A stretch of DNA of 64,000 nucleotides from Acanthosoma haemorrhoidale (lineage: Eukaryota; Arthropoda; Insecta; Hemiptera; Acanthosomatidae): the NCBI GenBank assembly GCA_930367205.1, contig OV884011.1:42359754-42423753 (forward strand). The letters are read 5' to 3'. Below the pieces are notes generated by a model that was not told the DNA's origin, did no database searches, and saw nothing but the letters and a program-made list of their open reading frames with translations. A program made the position numbers and the translations under genes. Every line of letters begins with the position of its first letter. Within the stretch, counting starts at the first letter, position 1. Positions 46,251 through 57,744 of the stretch are shown piece after piece.

Positions 46251-47384
46251 GTACTTGCAAGAAGCGGCTTGAATGCTAGGAGTGTAAGATTAGGTGAAGG
46301 GCCCGCGGTAAATATCGTTTCAGCTTTAAAGCAAACCCGCGTGACAAACAAATCCTGTCAAAAGGGACGAGGATATGTGATCAGCAACGCAAAGTCCTGA
46401 GCTGGAAACTGAACTGGTCAGTAGGAAAAAGGTTTTTGGGTTCTTTAGGAGTTTTTACAAGACTTTTTAAGGATATAGAATAGGATGATTGGACGGGAGA
46501 TGAGGAGTCATCGGGTGGTTTACCGGGTTTATCAAATAGGACAGTCATAGAATGTTTCCAAAGGAGAGGGAAGTGCGTGGTTGGGATAGTACAATTATAA
46601 ATGTAGGTTAGGAAGATTATCGATTTAGGAGGAAGTTATTGGAGAATTTCAGGAGTAAGGAGATCATATCCTGGATATATTTGGGTAGAGAAGTTTTTCA
46701 GAAAGCATTAACGAACCTTAGAGGGGTTAACGGCTTTTGATGGAGGTGAGAGGGGGATAGCTGAGGTGAGAAAATCTTCAAAAATTGTGGAATGGGTATG
46801 GTTTTGATGAGAAAGATGAGATGAGAAAGTACGGAAAGACGCAGAGCAAATGCTTCCGACCGTTTCTCATCTAAAGCTGCCTAGGGCCCATCATCACGAT
46901 GGTGTGGGCTTGAAACAAGATGACATTTTAGGAACTCTTTAGATACGATCCACAGGAAATTATTCTCTGTAGACAGGTAGAAATGTGGGAATTAAAGTAA
47001 TCGAATCGGAAGGATGCTGAATGCCGCTTTAATAATTCGCAGTATTGGTTGTACGAGCGATGATCAGCAGGATGCCGGGTTTTTTCGCCACACTATTCTC
47101 GAGTGGCGTGTAGGTTGGATGAGGTCTTTGAGATGCTGAGGTAAAAGGGTTTTCGTTGCGAATGTTTGGATGACACGGGATGACGGGGGCTCCCTTGCTG
47201 ACTTATGGATCAGAGTAGTCAAAGAATGCAGAGCATCGTCTAGGTCTTAGGATGTTTTCATGGTCACTTTGAGGTCTGTGGAATCTGTAAGAAGCTAGCG
47301 GTAGTGGTCCCAATCAACTGGGTCCCTAATAAATAAGGAGGAGGATAAAGAGGAGGCAGTTGAATTGGTCAGAATCAAAGGGCC

Positions 47385-47970
47385 ATGACCGGAAGAGAGA
47401 TGTTCGTAATTAAATAATTTAGTGCCCCTAAACTATTGTAAAAGATGAAGTCAAGGAAATCATGACATCGGTTGATATCAGATGAACGATTGGTGGTTGT
47501 GTCAGGAGAGATAGTGGATAAATGTTTCCTGGCGAGTGCAGGTAGCAAACCACTCATGTATTTCTGGATCTTGAACCTCAATATTGGTGCTTTGCATTCC
47601 AAGTCCCCACAAATTTAGTCCAATGGAGTCTAGAAAGGAGATGAATTGGAATTTGGAAATGGATTTAGTAGGAGGGCAATACACCGATGCTAGGGTAAAG
47701 GGGAAAGTGTAGGGGCTGATTGACACTGCAGTGGACTGAAGGAAATCATGTGCTACCAAAGGAACTATGTGATGGGAAATGGGGTTATGGACAATGACAA
47801 TGTGCTCTTCCATTTGGGTGATCAGTTCGAAAAGTCTGGTACTGTTGAATTATAAATGATCGTTTACTCGTAAGTATTGTTTTAGTAATGAGAGCTAAGT
47901 CAATGTTCTTGTCATGGAATAGTGCACTTCGTTTGTGTGGGTGTGAACACCCATTTTCATTCTAAAGAAC
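47385..47970 (-). pseudogene. LINE-A endonuclease segment
   Basis: The minus strand reads LALITKTILTSKR, then HPNGRAH, then STAVSISPYTFPFTLASVYC and SKFQFISFLDSIG. This is the exonuclease-endonuclease-phosphatase fold domain of ORF2. The Glu expected in I-T-E-T is replaced (ITKT), so nicking activity is probably lost. It aligns with 55802-56286. Confidence 0.82.
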
Positions 47971-48439
47971 ATTGGATAAGGAGTTGGAAGAATGGAATTA
48001 TGGATTTTGGTTTACAGAAATAAGGTAGGAGAGATGATTTCTAAGGAGCAATTAGATTTCTGAACTCTGTAAAGAATGAAGTGAATAGGCTAGTAAGATA
48101 TGATGAGCTTGAAGGTGGAGGAATATGTGAATTTTGTGGTTAAAGGAAAAGGAACTTGCGGACGAGGAGGGGGTAGTGCCAGTCAGTGCTCTCTGGTCAA
48201 CTGAAGGCGATATCTTGTGTTTCTTGCTTAACTCGCTCTTGTGCTGTCCGCTGAACTTTACCCACCGTGAGGGTGGTGACAGTAGGTTTGGGTCTGCCCA
48301 TATGGCAAAGTATTATGGCATTGGACGATAATTGTAAAGAATGGAGACTCGTTGACGGTTTCTTCTGTATCTTTCGAAGTGCTAGGAAGTGAGAGTGAGG
48401 ACTTAGGTTGTAAGTACTACACTGAAATAGCTGCAGAAG

Positions 48440-48535
48440 AAAAAAAATAGGTTTGGGACTGGAACTTTGAACGCAAGCATTATTATACCACTAGAGTCCG
48501 TGGTCCTACCACTAACCCACGGTAGGCGCCAGGAG
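48440..48535 (-). repeat. tRNA-like head, possible SINE
   Basis: The minus strand has TGGGTTAGTGG (near an A box), then GCGTTCAAAGTTCC (near a B box) about 47 bases after the A box starts, then CAGTCCCAAACC and a run of eight T that could end RNA polymerase III transcription. No full cloverleaf was confirmed. It lies just upstream of the LINE-A copy on the same strand, so an inserted SINE or tRNA relic is possible. Confidence 0.3.
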
Positions 48536-48544
48536 GGTTGTGCA

Positions 48545-51096
48545 TATTGCGCTGTGTTATCGGTGGCCCGGCAGAGCCACACCCAAAGCCTACTTAATAT
48601 GGCCGGCTTTTCTGTGTGATATTATTTCTAACACACACTGAATGGGTTTAGTCATTAATTCACTCACTTATTAAGAACTCCCTTGTGAACTGCTCACTTA
48701 AACTGTCTGTTGAGAAAGTTTTAAAACTGAAATGCGGTCTATGAAAGATAGTAAAAAGTGTTGATATGGAGAGCGATAGAATACGTTGGTATCTAAAAAT
48801 AGTGTATGAGCAGTACTCTTAATGAAGAAAAGTCAATTTATTCCAATTGGTGCATGATTTGAAACATTTTATATTGACATTTACTACTATTTATGTATCA
48901 AATACTTCACCTCATCACGAGATTTAACGATAAAATAAACCCGGTGTAAAAGGACCTTGTTCTGGAATGGCATTAATAATGATCGCGAGGTCACCGTATT
49001 TCACGCCCCGTTTCGGATAGAGTCAAAGAGATGAAAAGGCTTTCATTACCTATTCAGTTTATTTTGAATCAGCCATTAGCGTTTTGATCACCGAAGAGGT
49101 CTTTGATGTGCAGGTTTGCTCTGTACGACTGGATGAAGTAAACAGGGAAAGTTAACAATAAAACTTTATTTAGGGGTAGCTATGATTAAAATGGAACCGT
49201 TAATTATCGCACTTTTCTTCTTTTCATCGAATATAATGGGATTGGTAACAACACTTTTGAGTTGAACTTAAATTGTTGCCTTGTGTTTTCTCTTTTTGAA
49301 GTCGTTAAAAGACGACTTCCACATTGTTTCAATGAAGTCTGTGTCTCGTAAAAATTAGAGGTTATACGTAGAGTTTGAATGAATAATGATGAACTATGAC
49401 TTTCGGAGACATCAATTATACATTCATAGACATGACGTATACTGAACAAGGTGCACTTCTTACTTTTTCATGAACTATTATAGTATTGTAAATTCGAACT
49501 TCAACCTCACTAGTTTTTCCTATATTAACTTAATACTTCTTAACTTCAACAAAACCAAGGTTCAGTCACCACCTCCTTAAAATGTTCCTTAATTCCAGTA
49601 CAAGGGATACCTATTTATACACACACACACACACACACATTTATATATATATATATATATATATTTTATTTCTATCATGAAACGGAACGATATCCACGTA
49701 ACCACAAACACCATAGTCCCAACTCCCATCTTCTATCCATGATGGCCAAAGACGGTCAAAGGAACTTGAGTTATGTCAGTTGTAAGTATGATAAATGTAC
49801 AAAATAATTGTTACCATTTTATCATCCCTAAGTAGACTAAGTTTGTAGAGCATAATCAGCTTGTGTTTTATTGCACAATGTAATGGAGTTGCTATTATTG
49901 TGCTGATAAAAAAAAATTATCAATTCAACAACACATTACACGTTTACAATCTTTGAGGCTTGAAATGTATTACAGATGCCGCTTTTCCGAATTTGCATAC
50001 TTTATATATATTATTATAATTTTCTGACACATTCAGGCAGTTTTATATTGTGAATATCGCTCTTTGAGTCGGCATTTAAAATATTACCAGAGGTAGATAG
50101 GAGACCTGTAAGTGTACAGCTTCCCCTCCACTAACGGCAATAGACAGATGGTTGTCCTTTCAATATCTCAGTTGCCGTCACCTCTATTGTCTGCGACACT
50201 TGCAGTCTCGTCTCGGTCCCATCTAATCCAATATTCCGCAGCGGTGAATTGAGTACTGAATTCGATCTCCCAGCATCAATATCTAGATATTTATGTACAT
50301 TTGTATATGAAAGCTAGGGCATAATTGAAATAATGTACGATTAGTTGAAAGAAAAGTTCACATTGCGTGTTATTACTCAAACGCTATGCTGTACTTTCTT
50401 GTTATGAAATTTCTAGTTAAAGAAACAATGCGACTTTATAAAAGGAGAAACTCTGCTTTCATTGGGGAAAGTGGAAATCTCATTTCATCTGTCTGTATGA
50501 ACTGTAATAGTGGTCATACAAGTAATATGTCCGATCACAATTTTAAAGGTGTAACCCAAAACCCCTTAAATTGTGCGGATGTGTATTTAATTATAATACA
50601 ATAGAAGTTATTTTATATTGGGTGTATAAAGAGAGAAAAATTCTTTATTCCAGGGGTATCACACCTTGTCTCGTTTCGCTAACTTTTAAGATTTCTCAAG
50701 TCTCATCTCAAAAGATATTTCAGTTTAGAAGTTATGATTTTCTCCAAAGGTTAAATTATTGACGGCTACTCAAACTGAATTTAAAAGATATTGCAAACAA
50801 AAATCTCAATATTTTGTAGAGTTTATTATACTCAAAGCCGGTTTTAAAATGCTTATTGTTATGCCAACGGATATTTAATATTTATTTCATTTGTTAAAGA
50901 GCCCAGTTTTCGTGTCTAAAAATGAAATATAAAGAAAGTTTACTGCGTATTTCTCGATGTTGTTATGATTTATTTTCTACATATTTCAAATATATTTTAG
51001 TTTAAAATCGATGTAATCAAATCAGTGAGACTACTTAGCAATAGATAAGGGAGTATTTCTAATGCCAAAAAAAAGGAAGGATAGATCCCCCGAATT
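48545..51096. other. Unrecognised DNA with microsatellite
   Basis: No gene was recognised. An AC run followed by a TA run lies at about 49619-49664. The TA run has no LTR next to it. Confidence 0.5.
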
Positions 51097-51764
51097 CGTT
51101 TTTTTCAACAACAATTTATTAAGATAAAATTACCATCTGCCTTTTTATCAGGCAATAAGTAATTGAGAGAAATTTTATCATTCATACCATATTTACAATT
51201 CATCATTCACTCGCTCATTCATACAATATTTACAAACAGCCCAGAGGCCCCCCAAGTCCACATGGTTGTCACCTCCCTCGCATTTGAAGGAGGCAGCGGA
51301 GTCTTGGGAAGTCTCTCACGCTCCTACGTCAGCCGCGTCACTGGAGAAGAGCCAGCGGAGGCTGACCAAGAGCGCGAGAGCCACAGACGCTCAGGACATG
51401 ATTAGAGAAACTGGCCATTGCCAGGACTCCCACTAACACTTAGTTATAGCAGGTCACGAGGCCACTGCCGTTTTAATCTCCGAGGAGGATTATAGGGATG
51501 AGTGGTGCAGTGCAATGACTGTGCTAGGGAATTAGGGTGGTTGGATAGGTTACTATGGAATTTTATGAACTTGGAAGGGATAATTCAAGAATATAGGGTA
51601 TATTCAGATCATTGTGAAGGGTTTTGTTGCTGACGTAATAAGGGACTTTTACTATTGTTCTCAGGACTTTTGATTGAAAGGATTGGATGCGCTTGATGTT
51701 TGACTTTTTTGCTGTCCCCAGAGCTCTATTCCGTATGTACAGATTGGCTTAAGTATAACTTTGT
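51097..51764 (-). mobile_element. LINE-A 3' end with 9-bp duplication
   Basis: This 668-bp 5'-truncated copy contains the ORF2 end and the full 3' UTR, with a T-rich tail at the left. The flanks are CCCCGAATT on both sides (51088-51096 and 51765-51773), a clear target duplication. It is better preserved than 45133-45770 and is the best template here for the LINE-A tail. Confidence 0.88.
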
Positions 51765-51773
51765 TCCCCGAAT

Positions 51774-52415
51774 TAAAAAAAATAACGAATTATGTAAAAA
51801 TAAGTAAGGAAATGCCATCATTTACATATTACGTACTGCCCTAATCAGCCTGAAATTTAATAAAAATCCAAGCAACGCCCTTGAACTGGTACCTGGATTA
51901 GTTGTTTATGATTTAGATTAATTTTTTTTTTTCCGTTTAGGGAAATGGGCTGGGTGAAGAATTTTACATGTGGAAGAACTTTGAGGCAGAGTACTAAAGT
52001 GGCCCGACCGCAAACTATTTAAAACTTCAGCCAGAGGGCCAACAGTGAAGTTGTCCGTACTATTTCTGATTTGAGAAGTTTAATGTTTGCCTTAATCAAC
52101 TGCCTAATCCCCTCGGGGCTATTCCGGGCTCGTTGTACCCAACCTGCTGGCCTATTAATTGCCCAACCGTCTTTCGTCTCAATGAACATTTGACATTACC
52201 AATCTTAAATTTTTGTTAAACAATCTGAAAATATAAATGAAAGTTCAGATGACCTCGAAGTAAGCTTATTAGTTTTTGGTTAAAATGGAGTATTGGGAGG
52301 AAGTTAAAAAAAAGTAATTGTCTCTGCTCGGAAAATATGTTTGGCTTAATGTTATTGGTTTCTCTCCATGGTTAAATAACAAATGACTGGTAATTTCTCC
52401 AATTATGGATTTACA
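51774..52415. other. Unrecognised DNA
   Basis: Nothing supported was seen. There is modest G/C enrichment around 51990-52190. Confidence 0.45.
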
Positions 52416-52419
52416 GGGT

Positions 52420-52719
52420 CGACCTTCCGGCCGAGAGGCCGACTTATTTCAGGCCCCTGCCGGGGCGGGCCAGGCTTGACCTGGCCGACTACAAACCATT
52501 GCCTAGGTACCCCTAGGCTCCACCCTCGGTAGACTCTCACTACCTTCCTGATTCCACCCGCCTCCTTTAGGCATTCCATACCCTATATCCTTCTCATACA
52601 TCCTTCAAATGGGGGACTCCCCTTAGTGAAAGGCACTCATTAGCCCAAAATAATTTTCCTTTATTTTTCCCACATCCTATTTTATAAGTTTGAGAGCTAA
52701 GGAAAAAAAAACAAAAAAC
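52420..52719 (+). mobile_element. LINE-B 3' UTR, tandem unit 1
   Basis: This is the plus-strand counterpart of 59277-59540: CTAGGCTCCACC, GACTCTCACTACC, CTTCAAATGGGG, and GTTTGAGAGCTAAGG before an A-rich tail. The left part (52420-52480) is strikingly GC-rich, with GCCCCTGCCGGGGCGGGC. The A-rich tail leads straight into unit 2. Confidence 0.75.
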
Positions 52720-52727
52720 AAACAAAT

Positions 52728-52960
52728 GACCTGGCCGACTACCAACCAATGCCTAGTACCCCTAGGCTCCACCATAGGTAGACTCTCACTACCTTCCCGA
52801 ACCCACCCACCTCCTTTAGGCATCCCACATCCCATATCTTTCTCATACATCCTTCAAATGGGACTCCCCTCAGTGAAAGGCACCCATCAATCCGAAATAA
52901 TTTTCCACATCCTATTTTTATAAGTTTGAGAGGTATGGAAAACAAAAAAAAAATCAACGA
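52728..52960 (+). mobile_element. LINE-B 3' UTR, tandem unit 2
   Basis: This repeats unit 1 from GACCTGGCCGACTAC (52479 in unit 1, 52728 here) through GTTTGAGAGGTATGG and a second A-rich tail, about 249 bp apart. Differences between units are mostly single bases and small deletions. Confidence 0.8.
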
Positions 52961-53159
52961 AGTATTTAAGTTGAAAAATTTAGTTGATTTGTTATTTGTT
53001 ATTAGTAGAGTTGTTAAATAACAAATCAAATATTATTCCTAATACAATCTTTTTGGCTTTCAATTCATTTCAGTTTTTAGTGAAAATGGGCTATAAATAA
53101 GAAGGAAAACCCAAATAAATATTCAAAAAATGTAAGAAATATACTATTCACAAAAATCG

Positions 53160-53815
53160 TTTCGATTTCTTGTGTGACTGATCTCTAGAAATTTAGCAAA
53201 TTTCTTTTATTTTAATTTAAAAAATGTTTTTGACGGATCAAATAGCTCCGTCAAATAACTGCTTTAGTGGAAGGCGGTCGATCCCAAAAATATGATGCAT
53301 ATAAATTGGGTTTACCTGAAACTACTGTTCTGAGAGCAATTACATCGTGAGACAAGGTTGTGCAAACGCAGACCCGTTTCAGATCGGCCGTGCGTGACAG
53401 AGCCAAGATGGTATTCTCTGGTCAATAATGGTTTAAATTCACTCCAGGAACTCTTAGTTTAACATTATCTTCACAGATTGCTACTCCCCGAGTTGTAACA
53501 ATGCAAGAAGACGTTGCAAATGAGAGTGTATGAAGTGGAGCAGTCTCAAGTAGCAGTTGAAAACCGATTCCGAAGCGTGTGTAGTAATACAAATAAACCG
53601 GTTATCTGTTGGCTCCGTCATTCGCGGCCTATCTGATCCAGGTCTGGGATCTCACAAAACCTTTCTCATAGTAGGGTGTAATTGCATACCAAACAGTAGT
53701 TTCAGGTAGACCCACTGCATGGACTGCATATCTTAACCGTTTTCAATAAACCAACAACAATGAATAAAAAAAACGATTTGCTAACTTTTTAGAAATCAAT
53801 TACACAAGAAACCAA
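53160..53815. mobile_element. Inverted-repeat element with a second, inner pair
   Basis: The outer arms are TTTCTTGTGTGACTGATCTC (from 53166) and, from the other side, TTTCTTGTGTAATTGATTTC (ending 53811), about 36-45 bp with some mismatches. The inner arms, 53306-53346 and 53678-53715, share CTGAAACTACTGTT in opposite orientation. The centre encodes no recognisable transposase. The target duplication is unclear. It is probably a non-autonomous DNA transposon. Confidence 0.65.
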
Positions 53816-55350
53816 AATAGGAATGTATAATTATTTTAATATTTTTTTTCTTGTTTTTCTTCATATTTATAGCCCCTTATAACTGAAATCGTTTAATATT
53901 AATTAAAAAAAAATTAGAAGCCAAAATAATTCTATTATTATTGCTAAGGAAGCAAATATCTGATTTTTTTCAAAGAGCGCTACTTTTTATTGTTGGACGG
54001 TGTATTTTATGCATTACCAAAAGTAATAATAATTTAGTAAGTAAAAAAAAAAAGTAGAGACTACTTATCTGCGAATCAGTCAGTAAGCATAGGAATTTCG
54101 ATTCCAATTAAAAGTTGAATGGAAAAAGGCGTTAAAATTATTTTTTTTTTTTTTAAATTATGCCAGGAATGAACATATAAATAATTACAAAAATGTTCTG
54201 AGATATTGTCGTTCATCTTTTTTTTTATTTATCAGTACAAAAACGATTTTCATAGAGAACTCCTCAATCAATCCAGCTAAACCCCTTTAATCCCATGTCG
54301 GGGACCCATTCTCCTTGTTGGCCAGCCCGAGGGCGGAGAGCTCTTATTTCCGCTGTCCTCGAATGTAGGGCACAGATGGTCCCTTTGTCTACTCTTTTGG
54401 CTAGGCAAACCCTCTTTCTATCGACCGGAGGGGCTTTCTCTTTCTGGGGCCATTATTGGTACACGCGTACTCAAATCCTTTTAAAACTAGCTTTTAAGAT
54501 CAGAAGCCTCTATTTTTCCATCTCACGGTTGGTCGTTGTGACTGTTCTGTTTCAAGTCAGTTTTTTGTTCCACCTGTAGATTTTACACTTTTGTGCAACT
54601 TTTAAGCACTCACGAAGAGAATTGAGTAGAAAGTCCTCGAAATATGGTTATTTATATATAATTCAGGTTTTGCATTTGTAAAATGTACTTATAATAACTA
54701 ATGGAAACAGTTCTGTTCGATTTGAAGGCATGGTATTTTTCATGTTAGTTTGATGTTGCTAAAAATAAAACAAGGTACTAATTATATTTAAGGATCGTTC
54801 ATCTCTTACTTGGTATTAAAAATAAATAAGTTTTTATGAAATTAAACAAGGCGGAGTAAGGTTTAAGAGATCAAATTAAAGATCTCGAATCTGAAAGTGA
54901 AAGTCTACAGTTACCAAAAGTCATTAAAATTATTATTACGATCGTTTTCGAAGACAACGAAATCATGCACAACTAATATAAACAAAAAAGTTTACCAAAT
55001 TTTTGCATTAATATGGTAGAACATTAAATTTACAGATTTACGTTAACACCTTTTCCAACCAAAAGTGCCAGTTGTATAGATTTATCTTCTTCGAGAGTCT
55101 TTCGTTGATGAGTTCTCTTCATCAAATTGCTCTTCTATTTTTAATAATAAATCATATGAGTTATTGAAATCGTTTCTTATTTTATTTAAATATATCGGAA
55201 TATATTTTTATCTACTTATAAGTTAATATATGCTTACTTTATATATTATTGAATTTTGAAGAAACCTTTAAATTTTTTCCATAATAATTTTAATTCAATC
55301 TTTCTTAAGTTCTAATGTTTTTATGAAGCAGTAGTGTTTTAAATTTTTTT
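53816..55350. other. Unrecognised AT-rich DNA
   Basis: No gene was recognised. 54290-54480 is GC-richer with a 94-codon frame that has no motif. A poly-T/CATATTTATAGCCCCTT piece near 53845-53880 resembles a LINE tail on the minus strand. Confidence 0.45.
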
Positions 55351-55459
55351 TGGCGTGGTATTCAAGACAAACGAGTGCACCGGACCTCCACTACAGGCAA
55401 CTTATATGAGCTGAAGCCCTCAATAAGTGATCAGAAATCTGCACCCGACCACACCAGCT

Positions 55460-55797
55460 GATGAAATTGAAGTCGAACTCTCAGCTCTTGGATTCAAAAT
55501 TCGCTAAATAACGAACGTTTTACGTGAGGGCTGGCAACAAGATGAATCCATAAAAACGGCGTTACCATTATTCTTTGTAGATCTCGAGCGAACATCTGGC
55601 GTGGAGAAAATATATGAATTAACACACCTGTATTACACTAGAATACAGGTTGAAAAACCTTACCCCTAACGAGACATTGTCCAATGTCATAATTGTCAGG
55701 CATATGGGCACACAAAATCGTACTGTCACAACCCTCCCAGGTTTGTAAAGTGCAGTGGGCAGCACAAAAGTGAATTGCTAAAGTGAACAAAATCCAT
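55460..55797 (+). pseudogene. LINE-A ORF1 fragment with CCHC knuckle
   Basis: The plus strand reads SALGFKIR, then ALPLFFVDLERTSGVEKIYE, then DIVQCHNCQAYGHTKSYC. The last contains a perfect C-x2-C-x4-H-x4-C knuckle at 55685-55726, followed by a degraded second one (RFVKCSGQH). This is the nucleic-acid-binding, Gag-like ORF1 protein of Jockey elements, which coats the element RNA. There are at least two in-frame stops. The same segment in the minus-strand copy has lost a knuckle Cys. Confidence 0.8.
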
Positions 55798-55801
55798 AAG
55801 T

Positions 55802-56286
55802 GACTCCTTATCCATTCTCCTTTGGAATGCAAATGGTGTTCGCACCCACACTAACGAACTGACAGCACTACTCCATGACAAAAACATCGACGTAGCTCTC
55901 ATTACTGAAACAAGACTTACGAGTAAACGACCATTTACCGTTCGACAGTACCAGACTTATCGAACTGATCACCCAGATGGAAGAGCTCATGTAGATACCA
56001 CTGCCATTGTCCATAACTCCATATCCTAGAACATAGTTCCTTTGGTAGCACATGATTTCCTTCAATCCACTGCAGTGTCAATCACTACCTTCACTTTTCC
56101 CCTTACTCTAGCATCAGTGTACTGCCCTCCCAATAAATCCATTTCCGATTCCCAATTCATCTCCTTTCTAGACTCCATCGGTCATCGTTTCCTTGTAGGT
56201 CAGGACTTTAATGGGAAACACCAACATTGGGGGTCAAGATCCACGAATACACGAGGACGTGCTTTGCTTTCTGCACTGACACGTTA
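55802..56286 (+). pseudogene. LINE-A ORF2 endonuclease
   Basis: The plus strand reads SILLWNANGVR, then IDVALITETRL, then LASVYCPPNKSISDSQFISF and FLVGQDFNGKHQHWGS. These correspond to the Asn, Glu and Asp/Asn catalytic blocks of the AP-like endonuclease that nicks target DNA. TAG near 56026 interrupts it, and a stop at about 56285 ends the frame before the final S-D-H block. Key residues are retained better than in the 47385-47970 copy. Confidence 0.85.
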
Positions 56287-56728
56287 ACATTGCTCCACTA
56301 TCTCTCCTGACACAGCCACTTTGGCCATCTGATCCGAACCAAAATCCTGATCTCCTTGACTTCTTTTCCCAAAATAGCTTAGGAACACTAAACTGTTCAC
56401 TCACGCGTCTTGATGACCTCTCCTCTGGTCATAGTCCTTTACTATTAACCATTTCCTTAAGACCAATTCACAAACTGCCTCCTCATTCATTTATTGGGGT
56501 CCCAGTAAACTTGGACCACTTCCGCCAGTTCTTACAGACTCTGTAGACCTCAAAGTACCTCTGAAAACATCCCAAGACATACATGATGCAGTGCATTCCT
56601 TCACTACTCTGATCCAGAGGTCGGCCTGGGAGGCATCACCACCCCACCGTCATCTGAAAATTCACAATCAAAATCCTTTACCTCAGTATCTCAAAGACCT
56701 AATTTAATCCAAACGCCACTCAAGAACA

Positions 56729-57297
56729 GTGTGGCAAAGATCCCGACATTCTGCTGATCGTCGCTCATACAATCAGTACTGCAGGTTGGTAAAGCGGCAA
56801 TTGGCATCCTTCCGTTCCGATTCTTTTAATTCCTATCTCTCCTCTCTGTCTACCAGGGATAACTCCTTGTGGAATCTAACCAAGAAAATCCTAAAATATC
56901 ATCCTGGTTCACACCCACTCCGTCGTGATGATGGGTCCTGGGCGGCTTCGGAGGGCGAGAGAGCGGAAGAATTCGCTCTGCATCTTTTCCGTGCTTTCAC
57001 TCCTCACCTTTCTCATCAAAGCCATACTCACAGCACAACTGTGGAAGATTTCCTCGCTTCACCTATTCTTCTCTCTCTTCCACCAAAAGCCGTTAACGCC
57101 TCTGAGGTTAAATACCTTCTGAAAAACTTACCTTACCGAAAATACCCTGGATATGATCTCCTTACTCCTCAAATTCTTTATCATTATCCGAACGACGCAC
57201 TTTCCTCTCCTCTGGAAACATTCCATTATTGTTCTATTCGCAAAACTTGGTAAACCACCCGATGACGCCTCATCTTACCGTCCAATTAGTCTCCCTA
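56729..57297 (+). pseudogene. LINE-A RT N-terminal part
   Basis: An open frame of 174 codons (56729-57253) covers the endonuclease-RT linker and the block NLPYRKYPGYDLLTPQIL, the L-P-x-K-K-A-P-G-x-D-x-I motif of LINE reverse transcriptases. A frameshift follows, and the other frame gives VLFAKLGKPP and SYRPISL (about 57225-57294). The sequence then jumps to the element's 3' end, so palm and thumb are absent. Confidence 0.85.
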
Positions 57298-57744
57298 AGT
57301 ACAGTCTACTCCTTTCCAACCACCCGAATCCCGTAGCGCAATCATTGCACTGCATCACTCATCCCTATAATCCTTCTCGGAGACCCACGGCAGTGGGTTC
57401 ATGAACTGCTGTAAATGCGTGACAGTCGGAGTCCTGGCAATGGCCAGTTTCTCCAATCAAGTCCTGAGCGCCTGTGGCTCTCGCGCTCTTGGCCAGCCTC
57501 CACTGGCTTTTATTCGGTGACGTGGCTGACGGAGGAGCGTGAGGGACTTCCCAAGACTCCGCTTCCTCTTTCGGATGTGAGGGAGGTGGCAAACATGTGG
57601 ATTTGGGAGGCCTCTGGGTTGTCTGTAAATATATAAATGAGCTAGTGAATGATGAATTGTAAATATGGTATGAATGAGAGCATTTATCTTAAAAAACTTA
57701 TTACCTAATAAGGCAGATTGTAATTTTAGCACAATAAAGAAAAA

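Larger units (their letters stand above)
45133..48385 (-). mobile_element. LINE-A, long copy, Jockey-like non-LTR element
   Basis: This is the longest LINE-A copy. Read on the minus strand it has the end of ORF1 (degraded zinc knuckle, about 48260-48345), the ORF2 endonuclease (about 47385-47970), the reverse transcriptase (about 46690 down to 45900) and the shared 3' UTR ending in AATAAAGTTG near 45124-45133. ORF1 plus an AP-type endonuclease and reverse transcriptase in ORF2 fits the Jockey clade. Stops and frameshifts are frequent. The 5' UTR is missing or unrecognisable, and the 5' limit is approximate. Confidence 0.85.
55370..57741 (+). mobile_element. LINE-A, long copy lacking most of RT
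   Basis: In order: ORF1 C-terminal half with a zinc knuckle, ORF2 endonuclease, the linker and first RT blocks, then a joint near 57297 straight to the extreme ORF2 end and the 3' UTR ending CACAATAAAG. Most of the polymerase domain, including the F-A-D-D box, is deleted. ORF2 pieces up to 57253 share one frame, interrupted by single stops. The architecture is Jockey-like. The 5' limit is approximate and no target duplication was identified. Confidence 0.85.

Noticed and set aside
49619..49664. AC/TA microsatellite as another LTR landing site
   Set aside because: No AGT, ACT or TGT ends of an LTR adjoin it. It is an ordinary microsatellite.
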